DNA of 64,000 nt, from NCBI GenBank assembly GCA_965248855.1, contig CBDFKQ010000010.1, positions 1 through 64,000 of the forward strand, written 5' to 3'. Shown one piece after another: positions 9,162 to 18,626 of this stretch. The position numbers and the translations under genes are program-made. This DNA comes from CBDFKQ01 sp965248855 (GTDB lineage Bacteria > Bacteroidota > Bacteroidia > Cytophagales > 172606-1). Every line of letters begins with the position of its first letter. The first letter of the stretch is position 1. Under the pieces are notes generated by a model. It was not told the origin of the DNA. It saw nothing but the letters and a program-made list of their open reading frames with translations, and searched no databases.

Positions 9162-9169
9162 CAAATATA
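9162..9169 (-). promoter_or_regulatory. Putative -7 promoter element for rpmG
   Basis: On the minus strand this reads TATATTTG, a perfect match to the Bacteroidota TAnnTTTG element, 47 bp before the rpmG ATG. No convincing -33 TTTG is seen. Confidence 0.4.
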
Positions 9170-9325
9170 GTGGTTTTCAGTAAAATAAAAATATAAATTT
9201 ATTTTTTTTCTGAAAATTTATATTTAGCCTGAACATTATTATTAAAGCATTGTCAAAAAAATTATTGCAAAGCGTTAACTTTATTACGTTTTTTATTCAA
9301 ATATGTCAAAAACAAAACAATTCCT

Positions 9326-10255
9326 GTGAAAATACTTATTGTTGATGAAATGCACCCATCCTTATTAACCATGTTTGATAATAATGATTGGGATTTTAGT
9401 TACTTACCTCACATTAAAAGAGAAGAGATTTTAAATTTAATTTTTGATTATAACGGAATAGTGATTAGAAGTAAAACAACAATTGACTATGAATTATTAG
9501 AAAAAGCACCAAAACTTAAATTTATTGCCAGAGCCGGTGCCGGGATTGAAAAAATAGATTTGAATGAAATAAAAAAAAGAGGAATAGAAATTTTTAATGC
9601 TCCTGAAGGCAATCGCGATGCAGTGGCAGAACATGCTGTCGGAATGCTTTTAGCACTTTTTAATAAAATACCAACAGCTGATAGAGAGATAAGACAAAAA
9701 ATATGGAAACGCGAAGCAAATCGAGGAATTGAAATTAAAGGGAAAACAATTGGAATAATTGGTTATGGAAACATGGGTAAATCTTTCGCTAAAAGGCTTT
9801 CATCATTCGATTGTACTGTGTTGGCTTATGATAAGTATCTGACAAATTATAAAGATGGTTTTGTAAGGGAGGTTCCGATGGATAAAATATTTGAAGCAGC
9901 AGATGTACTAAGCCTTCATATCCCACTTACCATAGAGAGCAAAAATCTTATCGACCTTCAATTTTTAAATAATTTTAAAAAAAACATTTTTATAATTAAT
10001 ACGGCAAGGGGTGAAATACTTGTGTTAAAAGATTTATTGACCACACTCGAAACCGGTAAAGTTTTAGGTGCTTGCCTTGATGTTTTGGAAAACGAAAAAT
10101 TGAATTATTTATCAACTGAACAAGATGAGATTTTAGAAAAACTTTTTCAATCAGACAAGGTTATTTTTTCCCCGCATGTAGCCGGTTGGACACACGAATC
10201 ATATGTGAGAATTAATGAGGTACTTGTTGAAAAAATATCGAATTGGAGAAAATAA
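9326..10255 (+). CDS. D-2-hydroxyacid dehydrogenase (phosphoglycerate dehydrogenase-like)
   Basis: NAD-dependent 2-hydroxyacid dehydrogenase, 309 residues, starting at a GTG (VKILIVDEMHP); no ATG start is available nearby. Motifs are the NAD fold GIIGYGNMGKSFAKRL, the catalytic Arg in NTARGEI, Glu in DVLENEK and His in SPHVAGWT. The substrate-side loop IARAGAGIEKIDL resembles SerA, so it may oxidise 3-phosphoglycerate in serine synthesis, but there is no ACT regulatory domain and the substrate cannot be fixed from sequence. A class V aminotransferase that could be SerC lies far away at 52596. It stands alone, converging with the redoxin gene only 4 bp downstream. Confidence 0.85.
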   Translation: MKILIVDEMHPSLLTMFDNNDWDFSYLPHIKREEILNLIFDYNGIVIRSKTTIDYELLEKAPKLKFIARAGAGIEKIDLNEIKKRGIEIFNAPEGNRDAVAEHAVGMLLALFNKIPTADREIRQKIWKREANRGIEIKGKTIGIIGYGNMGKSFAKRLSSFDCTVLAYDKYLTNYKDGFVREVPMDKIFEAADVLSLHIPLTIESKNLIDLQFLNNFKKNIFIINTARGEILVLKDLLTTLETGKVLGACLDVLENEKLNYLSTEQDEILEKLFQSDKVIFSPHVAGWTHESYVRINEVLVEKISNWRK

Positions 10256-10259
10256 AATA

Positions 10260-10853
10260 TTAATCTTTTCTAATTACACATCCTGTCGTTTTCTTTTCTG
10301 CTACCTCAATATTTTTATGATTAATTACTGCCCGGATAGCATCTTTTAAATAATGTTGCGTTACATCCTCTTCCACTTGTGGGTTATTGTCAATCGCTCC
10401 CTTATATTTTACTATAAAATTCCCATCAATATTAATAAGTACAAAAGCATCAGGATTTTTTATAACTCCAAATTTTATTGCAACTTCTTGTTTTTTATCG
10501 GCTAAGTAAGGGAAATTGAATTTCTTATCAGCAGCTTTTTTTTCCATCTGTTCAATGCTATCGTCGTTATAATCGTCGGATATATTTGAATTGATAAAAA
10601 TAAATTTCACTCCTTCGTTTGAGAATGTATTATACATCTTTAAAAGCCTATCTTCATATAGCTTAGAGTAAGGGCAATAATTGCTTGTAAAAATAATGAC
10701 AATACATTTTTCTTTTTTGTATTCCGCTAATGAAAATGACTGGTTATTGATAACATTTAATAAAGTAAAATTTTCTATTTTTCCTTGCGCAAATGAGATT
10801 TCGGAGAGGAATAATAAATAAAAAATGCAAATTAAATTTTTTAAAACTTTCAT
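10260..10853 (-). CDS. Secreted thioredoxin-like redoxin (PRX-like1 type)
   Basis: 197 residues with a signal peptide ending in EISFAQG, so it is exported. A thioredoxin-fold domain follows: VIIFTSNYCPYSKLYEDRL carries a single redox Cys (CPYS, not CxxC). FNFPYLADKKQEVAIKFGV and IDNNPQ are typical of the AhpC/TSA PRX-like1 subgroup. A second Cys occurs near the C-terminus (TTGCVIRK). The family is predicted to act as an envelope thiol peroxidase or reductant. It lies 9 bp downstream of the phosphopantetheinyl transferase on the same strand, so the two are probably co-transcribed, though no functional link is obvious. Confidence 0.8.
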   Translation of the reverse strand: MKVLKNLICIFYLLFLSEISFAQGKIENFTLLNVINNQSFSLAEYKKEKCIVIIFTSNYCPYSKLYEDRLLKMYNTFSNEGVKFIFINSNISDDYNDDSIEQMEKKAADKKFNFPYLADKKQEVAIKFGVIKNPDAFVLINIDGNFIVKYKGAIDNNPQVEEDVTQHYLKDAIRAVINHKNIEVAEKKTTGCVIRKD

Positions 10854-10862
10854 ATAAGCAAT

Positions 10863-11498
10863 TTAAATATGTTGGTAACTATAAGCCATTATGTAATCAC
10901 CAAACTTTTCAAAATGAATTTTATAAATCTGTTGATATTCGTTAAACTTTATTTCTCCGCTTATCTCCCCTACTCTATTAAATGCTAAAAGATTTATAAA
11001 AATATTATCTCTAAAACTTAATTTTTTATCACCGTACATTTTATAAAGAGCTTCTTTAGCGCACCATAGTAAAGTTAGTTTTTCAATATCTTCCCCTGCC
11101 ATTTCTATTTCATTTGCCGAAAAAACTCTATGCGCAATTCTTAAAATTTTTTCTTTTATAAGTTCAATATCTATACCAACTTTTTTATCTTTATTAATTA
11201 TTGCCATTGCATAATCGCCACTGTGCGATAATGAAACTTTAAAATCGCAATCTTCTAAACCGGGCTCACCATTTTCATTTTTAAATAATCCTCTGTATGG
11301 TTCTTTCCAATGTGCAAGCATTTGTTTAATTAACATGCGTGCAGCAATTGAGGCCATTTTTCGAGATTCAATATTTATACTTTTTAAATATTTATCATGA
11401 TGTAAAAATGATATATCTGTTTTATTTAACGATTCTGTAATGTGCCAAATGCCTATCAAGCAATCATTTTCTATTTCTCTTATATTTATTAAAGGCAT
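10863..11498 (-). CDS. 4'-phosphopantetheinyl transferase superfamily protein
   Basis: Transfers phosphopantetheine from CoA to a serine of acyl or peptidyl carrier proteins. The start at 11498 (MPLINIREIEND) is preferred; the longer frame from 11729 overlaps the divergent WD40 gene and lacks PPTase character. About 211 residues, the two-half Sfp/EntD-like form. Motifs: FKVSLSHSGDYAMAII, VGIDIELIKEKI (metal-binding Asp and Glu), and LLWCAKEALYKMYG. It is the only PPTase in the window and could activate the ACP encoded at 26472, besides the fatty-acid ACP; this link is inference. Confidence 0.88.
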   Translation of the reverse strand: MPLINIREIENDCLIGIWHITESLNKTDISFLHHDKYLKSINIESRKMASIAARMLIKQMLAHWKEPYRGLFKNENGEPGLEDCDFKVSLSHSGDYAMAIINKDKKVGIDIELIKEKILRIAHRVFSANEIEMAGEDIEKLTLLWCAKEALYKMYGDKKLSFRDNIFINLLAFNRVGEISGEIKFNEYQQIYKIHFEKFGDYIMAYSYQHI

Positions 11499-11592
11499 AG
11501 TTTCCAACTCTGAAATGCTAAAGTGCAAAAATTTTATCACCAAAATTAATTTTTTAGCTTTATTTCTTAAAGTTTGTTTTACTTTGTTTGAT

Positions 11593-12501
11593 ATGGAAAT
11601 TGTTGTTGAAAAAATAAACACATTTACGGGCCACAGAGATTGTGTGTATGCTGTTTGTGCTTCAGGAATATCAAATGTATTTCTTTCCGGTGATGGAAAT
11701 GGAATGGTAGCAGAGTGGGATATAAACAAGCCGGAAGAAGGTATTTTAGTCGCAAAAATGCCTAATTCAGTTTATTCTTTATGTTATGACAAACAAAATC
11801 ATCTATTAATCGGTCAGAACTTTGAAGGAATTCATGAAATAGATTTAAAAACTAAAAAAGAAACACGGTCAATAAAAATGACTGATCAATACATTTTCGA
11901 TATAAAAATACATGAAGATAATATTTTTGTTGCTACCGGAAATGGAGAGGTTGTTATTATTGATAAAATAACATTTACAATATTTACCAGATTTAAACTT
12001 TCAGATAAAAGTGCCCGTACTATAGCTATCAGTCCTTTAAATCAAACATTTGCCATTGGTTACAGCGATAATAACATAAGGGTATTTAATTTAAAAGATT
12101 TCACCCTCATGCATGATATTATTGCGCACAAAAATTCTGTTTTTACTCTTGCCTATTCTCCCGATCAACACTTTTTAGTAAGTGGCAGTCGTGATGCACA
12201 TTTAAAAATATGGGAAACGGGAAATTATAATTTACACGAATCAATCGTTGCTCACTTATATGCTATTAATGAGGTTTGTTACAGCGTGGATAATAATTAC
12301 TTTATTTCATGCAGCATGGATAAAACTATAAAGGTTTGGGATGCTAAAACCTTCAAATTATTAAAGGTAATTGATAAGGCAAGGCATGCGGGCCACAATA
12401 CTTCTATCAACAAATTGCTATGGACAACTTACCGGGATATTATAATTTCTGCAAGTGATGATCGAACATTATCAGCATGGAAATTGAATTTTAAAAATTA
12501 A
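11593..12501 (+). CDS. WD40 repeat protein
   Basis: Cytoplasmic beta-propeller of about 302 residues, start at 11593 (MEIVVEKINTFTGHRDCVYA). The longer frame from 11440 overlaps the divergent PPTase and is not used. WD-type repeats are visible through the whole length, clearest in SGSRDAHLKIWETG, SCSMDKTIKVWDAKT and SASDDRTLSAWKLNF, each followed by GH-type or HxxxI turns (seven blades plausible). Bacterial WD40 proteins of this size are scaffolds; partners are unknown. It is followed 84 bp later by the DivIVA-like gene on the same strand. Confidence 0.85.
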   Translation: MEIVVEKINTFTGHRDCVYAVCASGISNVFLSGDGNGMVAEWDINKPEEGILVAKMPNSVYSLCYDKQNHLLIGQNFEGIHEIDLKTKKETRSIKMTDQYIFDIKIHEDNIFVATGNGEVVIIDKITFTIFTRFKLSDKSARTIAISPLNQTFAIGYSDNNIRVFNLKDFTLMHDIIAHKNSVFTLAYSPDQHFLVSGSRDAHLKIWETGNYNLHESIVAHLYAINEVCYSVDNNYFISCSMDKTIKVWDAKTFKLLKVIDKARHAGHNTSINKLLWTTYRDIIISASDDRTLSAWKLNFKN

Positions 12502-12585
12502 ATATTATTTTCGTGAGGAAAGTAGTGAGTATGAGCCCGAAATAAATACAAATCTGCTTTCTTCTGATATTTATTAATTATTATT

Positions 12586-13284
12586 ATGAAGATAACGCCT
12601 GCCGAAATAAATCAAAAAACCTTTAAAAGAGTTTTAACTGGAGGATTTGATAAAGAAGAAGTATATGCATTTTTAAGAGCATTATCCAACGAGTGGGAGA
12701 AAATTACTGATGAAACAAGAGAAACGAGGATAAAGCTTGAATTGGCAGAAAAAGAAGTTAGAAGACTTAGGGAAATAGAATCGGCACTTTATAAAACATT
12801 AAAATCCGCCGAAGAAACAAGTATGCATTTACTTGAAGATGCACATAAAACTGCCGACCAACAAATAAGGGAGGCACAAAACCAGGCCGATAGAATTACA
12901 AGGGAAGCAAGAGAAAAAGCAAGATTTACCGTTGATGAGGCGGAATATCAATCAAAACATATTCTCCTCAATACGCTTAATGAATTAAAGGGTATGGAGA
13001 ATGATGTACATTCTATTAATACAGAAAAAGAAAATTTAATGAATGAAATTAAAGAATTAATTGTCGGAACGCTCGAAAAAGTAAGTAATGCGGATACCCG
13101 AAACAATAAAAATTTTCTGGAGGATAAAATAAAACAACTGGAAGACAATTTAGGTCATAGAACTCTAACTCAAACTACTCAAACTGTAGAATCACAACCT
13201 GTTCAAAAAGTAATTCCTCAAAACCCTGAGCCCATTATTTTACAAAATGAATCAACAGGGAAATCTTTTTTTGATGAAATATAA
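12586..13284 (+). CDS. DivIVA domain-containing protein
   Basis: 232 residues. The N-terminal 50 residues match the DivIVA lipid-binding domain: ITPAEINQKTFKRVLTGGFDK followed by EEVYAFLRALSNEW. A long charged coiled coil follows (about 40-185, many Glu/Lys/Arg heptads, including an A/E/R-rich stretch). The tail is disordered, rich in Gln/Thr/Pro, and ends in a hydrophobic SFFDEI motif. In other phyla DivIVA proteins mark curved membrane and recruit division or growth proteins. In Bacteroidota the role is not well defined. The short conserved-looking tail after a linker is a likely partner-binding peptide. Confidence 0.85.
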   Translation: MKITPAEINQKTFKRVLTGGFDKEEVYAFLRALSNEWEKITDETRETRIKLELAEKEVRRLREIESALYKTLKSAEETSMHLLEDAHKTADQQIREAQNQADRITREAREKARFTVDEAEYQSKHILLNTLNELKGMENDVHSINTEKENLMNEIKELIVGTLEKVSNADTRNNKNFLEDKIKQLEDNLGHRTLTQTTQTVESQPVQKVIPQNPEPIILQNESTGKSFFDEI

Positions 13285-13378
13285 TTAACAGGCTGTTGTT
13301 GAGTTTTCTTAAATGTATTAATATAAAAAAACTATTTTTAAATTAATATTCATAACAATTTAAACCGACATTATTTTT

Positions 13379-13410
13379 TATGAATATATCAATATCGTTA
13401 TTTTGATAAA
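13379..13410. repeat. AT-rich palindromic repeat (33-bp family), copy 2
   Basis: Starts TTATGAATATATCAATATC, like the other copies, and runs over the TTG start codon of the Omp85-like gene, so part of its translation start region derives from the repeat. Confidence 0.5.
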
Positions 13411-14902
13411 ATTCTATAAAAATCTCAAACATTTTTCTTTTATTTATTTTCAAAAATTGAATCGCTCAGTATTTATAATTTTTATATACATTTCTATTTT
13501 TTTTGGAAACCTTTCATCTGCTTTTGGGCAAATTATATCTGAAAATATTATTATAGACAGTGTAAGAATTGAAGGAAATAAAAAAACTAAAAATTATATT
13601 ATTTTCCGTGAGCTCGACATTCATTCGGGCGATACCATTCCAAAAAACAAAATAGATTCTCTCATAAAATTAAATCGGAATCGAATTTTTAATACCCAAT
13701 TATTTAATTCTGTTGATTTAATTCTTTCTCCTCACGATAGTTCTTATCATTTATTGGTTAAGGTTACAGAAAGGTGGTATATTTTCCCTTCTATCATCTT
13801 CGAACTTGCCGACAGAAATTTTAATGAATGGTGGTACGACCGTGGCAGGGATTTGAGCAGAGTAAATTATGGAACTCAGATAGCATGGAGAAATTTCAGA
13901 GGCCGAAACGAAACCTTGAGAGCTACAGCTCAATTTGGCTTTACAAAAAGGTTAATTTTTTCATACAGTTTACCCTATATTGATAAAAGTTTAAAAAACG
14001 GCCTTTCATTTTCTACTTCCTATTCCGACAATAAACAAGTTGCCTATCGCTCAGGTATAATAAGGCATGATCGGTTTAATCAAATAAAAGATACAATATT
14101 TAATAAGCTGGATTATTTAAAGTCTGAATTGATTTTGCGATCACGCTTTAATGCAAGTGTAGTATTTACAAGGCGAAGTAAATTTTACACCTTTCATGAA
14201 ATTGAATTGGGTTATAATTATAATACCATTCAGGATACAATTGCATTACTTAATCCAAATTACTTTTTAGATAAAAAAACAACTCAAAGCGTTATTTACA
14301 TGGCTTATAATTTCACTTACGATCGCCGGGATAACATTGTTTACACACTAAATGGAAAATATATTGGGCTTGAGATAGGTAAAGTAGGTTTTACAAAACT
14401 TGATGATGTTCACCAATGGTATGTGCTCGGCAGGTATTGGTATTATAAACAATTAAGTAAAAAATATTTTTTTTCTGCAGGTATTACCGGCAGATTTTTG
14501 GGTCCAACCCGACAACCCTATTATAATTCAAAAGCTTTGGGATATTATGATTTAGTGAGGGGGTATGACCTTTATGTAATTGATGGCAATCACTTTGCAT
14601 TAGGTAAATTTAGTTTTAAAAGACAATTGCTTAAATTTAAAAGATCTTTTCCAAAACTTATTCCCATTAAACAATTCGAAACCATACCTTTGGATATTTA
14701 TTTGAGAACATATATTGATATGGGTTATGTATGGGATAACCAACATATAGCATTCAATAAAAGATTTGCCAATAATTTAATGACAGGCGGAGGAGTGGGC
14801 ATAGATATAGTAACATTTTACAGTATCGTTATCGGTATTGATTATACTGTTAATTTAGAAAGGCAAAATAATTTCTTTCTTCGATTAGTAAGAGACATTT
14901 AA
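13403..14902 (+). CDS. Omp85/BamA-TamA family outer membrane protein
   Basis: About 499 residues from a TTG start; no in-frame ATG exists near the N-terminus, and the upstream ATG at 13380 runs into a stop, so TTG is the best choice. After a hydrophobic signal ending near SSAFGQ comes one POTRA-like domain (IIIDSVRIEGNKKTKNYIIFRELDI, then IDSLIKLNRNRIFNTQLFNSVDL). A 16-strand-type surface antigen barrel follows, with LVRGYDLYVIDG and a terminal aromatic barrel end. It is shorter than BamA (five POTRAs), so it is an accessory Omp85 member, perhaps TamA-like or for lipid/protein secretion. A lipoprotein gene follows by 32 bp. Confidence 0.8.
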   Translation: MIKFYKNLKHFSFIYFQKLNRSVFIIFIYISIFFGNLSSAFGQIISENIIIDSVRIEGNKKTKNYIIFRELDIHSGDTIPKNKIDSLIKLNRNRIFNTQLFNSVDLILSPHDSSYHLLVKVTERWYIFPSIIFELADRNFNEWWYDRGRDLSRVNYGTQIAWRNFRGRNETLRATAQFGFTKRLIFSYSLPYIDKSLKNGLSFSTSYSDNKQVAYRSGIIRHDRFNQIKDTIFNKLDYLKSELILRSRFNASVVFTRRSKFYTFHEIELGYNYNTIQDTIALLNPNYFLDKKTTQSVIYMAYNFTYDRRDNIVYTLNGKYIGLEIGKVGFTKLDDVHQWYVLGRYWYYKQLSKKYFFSAGITGRFLGPTRQPYYNSKALGYYDLVRGYDLYVIDGNHFALGKFSFKRQLLKFKRSFPKLIPIKQFETIPLDIYLRTYIDMGYVWDNQHIAFNKRFANNLMTGGGVGIDIVTFYSIVIGIDYTVNLERQNNFFLRLVRDI

Positions 14903-14934
14903 CTTCCATTAAAATTTCCACCTTAGTATTTATA

Positions 14935-15489
14935 ATGAAAACTTTATATTTTATCTTACCTCTTATATTATTTCTGGCAGCCTGTGAGAATAAAAACCAA
15001 TCATCAGAAGAAAAAAAATCTTTGCAGGCACAAGATTTATTAAATAATCATAAAATTATTTCCAAATACAGTGAAAAACTTCAAAAAATATTTATTAATG
15101 ATAAAGGCATAATTCGGGGAGTAAGCTTGGGAGATAAATTTTCGGATGTTCAAAATGAAATGGATACCACTCAAATTAAAATAAAACCCGCTGCGGGTAA
15201 ATTTAAATTTGTTACATCTTTAAATAATTATGAGGATGCAGATATTATTTTTTTTTTTAACAATGATGAAGTAATTACAGAAATTGGTATCGACCCTTAT
15301 CTTAACACACAACAATCAGTTGATAGCCTTTCTCATGAGATGACACAATATTTCATCGAAAAGTATGGTAACATTTTTAAAAAAGACAGCAATAAAACTA
15401 TCGGAGATAATAAAAATTTACATTTTGTTATAGAGGACGTAAGTATTAAAACAGTTCCCGGTCTTCAAATAAGGATCACTAAAAAATAA
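14935..15489 (+). CDS. Hypothetical lipoprotein
   Basis: 184 residues with a clear lipoprotein signal: hydrophobic ILPLILFLAAC, lipid-modified Cys predicted at residue 17. The mature part is soluble and charged. It contains GIIRGVSLGDKFSDVQNEMD, a pattern like small envelope domains with a GxxLGxxxxxV motif, and a C-terminal LQIRITKK. I do not recognise a named family. It follows the Omp85-like gene closely on the same strand, suggesting a shared transcript and perhaps an accessory role at the outer membrane. Confidence 0.7.
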   Translation: MKTLYFILPLILFLAACENKNQSSEEKKSLQAQDLLNNHKIISKYSEKLQKIFINDKGIIRGVSLGDKFSDVQNEMDTTQIKIKPAAGKFKFVTSLNNYEDADIIFFFNNDEVITEIGIDPYLNTQQSVDSLSHEMTQYFIEKYGNIFKKDSNKTIGDNKNLHFVIEDVSIKTVPGLQIRITKK

Positions 15490-15817
15490 GTGATTGAAAA
15501 AACTTTAGGCTGTATTGTTAGAATGAACTTTGCAATTACCAACAGAAGCTGTCACTTTTTAAGGTTCCGGATTAACCAACTTTTTTAAATTTATATCTTA
15601 GTTTAAGAGTTGAAAAATATGATATAAAATTTAATTATACCTGTAAATAAAATTTAAATTATTAGTATTCCGCAGACTAAAAAAATTCTTAGAGTTTTAA
15701 GAGAGATCGCTTACTTACGCTCCTGAACGCAACTTTTTAGCAGTTTTGAGGTTAAAGCATGCTTTAGCAAAAATTAACATGTGACAACTGTTTTGAAAGT
15801 ACAAGTCTCTGAAAAAA
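15490..15817. other. Intergenic region with a short repeat
   Basis: No gene seen. Positions 15564-15593 (GGTTCCGGATTAACCAAC then T-rich) resemble 20071-20103 (GGTTCTGGCTTAACCAAC then T-rich), a possible small dispersed repeat. It separates the lipoprotein gene from the convergent AraC gene. Confidence 0.45.
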
Positions 15818-16721
15818 CTATTCTTTTTCACGGTAGTTTTCAATACGAAAATCTTTAGGAGTAAAGCCTTCAAATTTTTTAAAAAATCTTCCAAAATGTG
15901 AAGGATTGTAAAAGCCTAAAAGATAAGCTATCTCGGCTATGTCGTAATATGTATAAGACAATAAATTTTTAGCTTCCAGTAAAATTCTTTCAGTTATAAA
16001 GCTTTTAGGTGTTTTACCGGTAACATCTTTAACAGTATCTGTAAGATGATTTGGCGTAATATGCATTAGTTCTGCATATTCCTTTACAGTTTTTTTTGTG
16101 ATATAATATTTATTAACCAATTCAACAAAATCTATTAATAAATACCATGTTCTTTGGTTGCTTTTGAAGGTTGATTATATATTTCTGATAAATACTCTTG
16201 CTTTTAAAAAGAAAAGCTAACAAATATGACTGAAGTATCTCTTTTGTGTAGAGATCTTTGTTATGAAGGACGGAAAGCATTTTTTCGCATTCAATCAATA
16301 GTTCTTCAAGCTCTTCCTGACCTATCGTTAAAAAGTTAATTTCCAGAATATTGAAAAAGGGAAAAACTTCATTTATAGGAAGAGGATAATAAGACAAAAA
16401 CTCCTTTTTAAAAAATACAACATACCCTTCAATATTCTTTTTTGCATCTACTTTTCTATTCCATGAGAATACCTGACCTTGAGCTATAAAAAGCAATGAA
16501 TTATTAGATGATTGTAAATGATTACTGTTAATTGACAGTTTGGTATCTCCAACATGCTTTTTTAAAACTATACCAAAAAAATTCTGATAATAGGGTGGCA
16601 TTATCATTTTTACCTTTGGAATTAAATCACTGAATCTGATTAGATGAAAATCTTGTATTATAGTTCTCTTTGGAAAATCGCAAGCTTCAAATAATTCATT
16701 AATTTCATTAAAAGCCCTCAT
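15818..16721 (-). pseudogene. AraC family transcriptional regulator, frameshifted
   Basis: Two minus-strand frames make one AraC protein of about 300 residues. The N-terminal part (from 16721) is a cupin-like sensing domain (LSINSNHLQSSNNSLLFIAQGQVFSW, VVFFKKEFL). The C-terminal part is the double helix-turn-helix (ITPNHLTDTVKDVTGKTPKSF, ISEIAYLLGF-type IAEIAYLLGFYNPSHFGRFFKK, GFTPKDFR). The break is at about 16121-16127, where INRF should continue as VELVNKYY; one surplus T in a run of four gives the stop. It is divergent from the two alpha/beta hydrolase genes and DoxX-like gene, which it may regulate. Sequencing error and real inactivation cannot be separated here. Confidence 0.85.
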
Positions 16722-16909
16722 TTGTAATACAAGTTAAAATTTACCAACCTAAATAACTTCAATACTAAATTTTGTAATAGCTATAATATTTATTACATAA
16801 TTAACCGGAATGAAAAAATCCGTGAAATTGAACAGTTCCTCCCTTATTGGTATTATTTGCATTTCTCTACATTAAATACCTTTGACTCAACATTAAAAAA
16901 AAATGAAAA

Positions 16910-17732
16910 ATGAAAAATTTACAAGTTTTATTATTATATATATTAATTTTTAGTTTCGGTTTTTTATCGTGCAGAAAAGATCCTACTATATCTAACAGAA
17001 AATCGACTTATGTATTGGTACATGGCGCATGGGAAGGCGCCTATGCATGGGACAAAGTTAAGAGTTTACTGGAAAAAGAAGGAAATAAAGTAAAAGTAGT
17101 TGATTTGCCTACTCATGGTGAAGATAATACGCCAATATCTGCGGTAATTTTTAAAAGTTATGTAGATAATGTAGTAAATGTTATCACAACAGATAATCCT
17201 GAATCCGGAAAAGTTATACTAGTAGGACATAGTTTTGGTGGTATGGTTATCTCTTCCGTAGGTGAACAAATCCCTAATAAAATTTCTAAACTGGTTTATC
17301 TTGCCGCGTTTCTTCCTAAAGATGGGGAAGCATCTATTGTTATTGGAGGCAGGGATAAACTAAGTTTAACGCCAAAAAATCTGATAATTAGCCCGGACAG
17401 TTTGAGTGTTTCCAATTAAAACCAGTCAAATACCTGAAATTTTTTGCCGGGATTGTAACGACCGGGATAAGCGATTAATTGTACAAAAACATAAACCGGA
17501 ACCTATCAGGCCATTTTATACTCCGGTTCACCTGACTTCTAAAAATTTCGGCATGGTTGATAAATACTATATCGAAACATTACAGGATCATGCTGTAGGC
17601 ATTGATTTACAAAAAGAAATGGTAATGAACGGATCTGTGAAGAAAACATTTTCACTTAATACCGGCCACTGTCCGCATTTATCAGACCCTGATGCGTTGG
17701 TAAAAATTTTTTATGAAATTTCACTTTATTAA
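16910..17732 (+). pseudogene. Secreted alpha/beta hydrolase, frameshifted
   Basis: One gene in two frames. The first half has a lipoprotein-type signal (FGFLSC) and the hydrolase core: YVLVHGAWEGAYAWDKV (oxyanion region) and GHSFGGMVISSVG with the nucleophile Ser. The second half, in the +1 frame from about 17414 (IKTSQIPEIFC), ends with the catalytic His region NTGHCPHLSDPDALV. One surplus base in the TTTCC segment at about 17409-17414 causes the stop. Without it the protein is about 273 residues, close to small plant-type esterase/salicylate-methylesterase-like alpha/beta hydrolases, which share the HG[AS]WxGxxxW motif. Substrate unknown. Confidence 0.82.
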
Positions 17733-17754
17733 TTATTTTATTAAAAACACTTAA

Positions 17755-18615
17755 ATGCAAATAAAAACTTTTATTATGGTATTTATCTTAATGATAAGTA
17801 CCATAAATTCTTTTTCTCAGCAATTAGCATCTCCTGTAAATAATAAAAAATCCAAAACAATTGTTTTTATTCATGGACTTTTTGTAACCGGCAATTGCTG
17901 GGACGAATGGAAGGTATATTTTGAATCAAAAGGATTTACATGTTATGCGCCGGCCTACCCGCTTAAAAATGACAGTCCACAAAATTTAAGGAAAAATATT
18001 GATAAAGGAAAAATAGAGACGCTGGGTTTGGAAACGATTATAAAATTTTACAAAGACACACTTCACAAAATTGGTGGGAAACCTATTTTGATAGGGCATT
18101 CTATAGGTGGTAATTTAGTTCAACTCCTAATTAATCAAGGTTATGGCAGTGCGGGTGTATGCATCCACTCGGGGCCACCGAAAGGTTTGATATCATTTAA
18201 GTGGCCTTTTTTAAAATCAAATCTTCCTCTGTTGATGGCTTCTAAGAAAAAACCATATTTATTGTCGCACAAGCAATGGAAATATTCCTTTACAAATGGA
18301 ATGAGCGCAGAACAACAAGAACTTACTTATAATAAGTTTTTAACGCCTGAAAGTTCGCAGATAGCAAAAGATGCAACTACAAAAATCGCAAAAGTAGATT
18401 TTAAAAAACCTCATGCTCCATTGTTATTTATAAGTGGAACTTCTGATCATATTATTCCTGCATCATTAAACAAAAGAAATGCCAAGAAATATAAAGACAA
18501 GGGCTCTGTAACAAATTTAAAGAATTTTGAAAATCGAAATCACTTTTCAATAAGAGCAGATGGCTGGAATGAAGTGGCAGGATATATACTTACTTGGATT
18601 AATAGTTTAAAATAA
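17755..18615 (+). CDS. Secreted alpha/beta hydrolase
   Basis: 286 residues with a signal peptide ending in INSFSQQ. Core motifs: IVFIHGLFVTGNCWDEW, nucleophile elbow GHSIGGNLVQLL, catalytic Asp in FISGTSDHIIP and catalytic His in NRNHFSIRADGW. A cap-like insert lies between. Paired with the hydrolase just upstream (22-bp gap), but not a simple duplicate: the two share only the fold and general layout. Probably an esterase or lipase acting in the periplasm; substrate unknown. Likely in one transcript with the DoxX-like gene 11 bp downstream. Confidence 0.85.
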   Translation: MQIKTFIMVFILMISTINSFSQQLASPVNNKKSKTIVFIHGLFVTGNCWDEWKVYFESKGFTCYAPAYPLKNDSPQNLRKNIDKGKIETLGLETIIKFYKDTLHKIGGKPILIGHSIGGNLVQLLINQGYGSAGVCIHSGPPKGLISFKWPFLKSNLPLLMASKKKPYLLSHKQWKYSFTNGMSAEQQELTYNKFLTPESSQIAKDATTKIAKVDFKKPHAPLLFISGTSDHIIPASLNKRNAKKYKDKGSVTNLKNFENRNHFSIRADGWNEVAGYILTWINSLK

Positions 18616-18626
18616 ATAATAAAATT

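Noticed and set aside
11440..11592. N-terminal extension of the WD40 protein and of the PPTase
   Set aside because: The two extensions overlap each other in opposite directions; internal ATGs at 11593 and 11498 give normal family starts.
16122..16721. Short stand-alone AraC sensing protein
   Set aside because: The adjoining frame supplies the missing DNA-binding half after one base is removed, so it is one broken gene.
17406..17732. Separate 108-aa protein
   Set aside because: It is the C-terminal half, with the catalytic His, of the hydrolase upstream in another frame.
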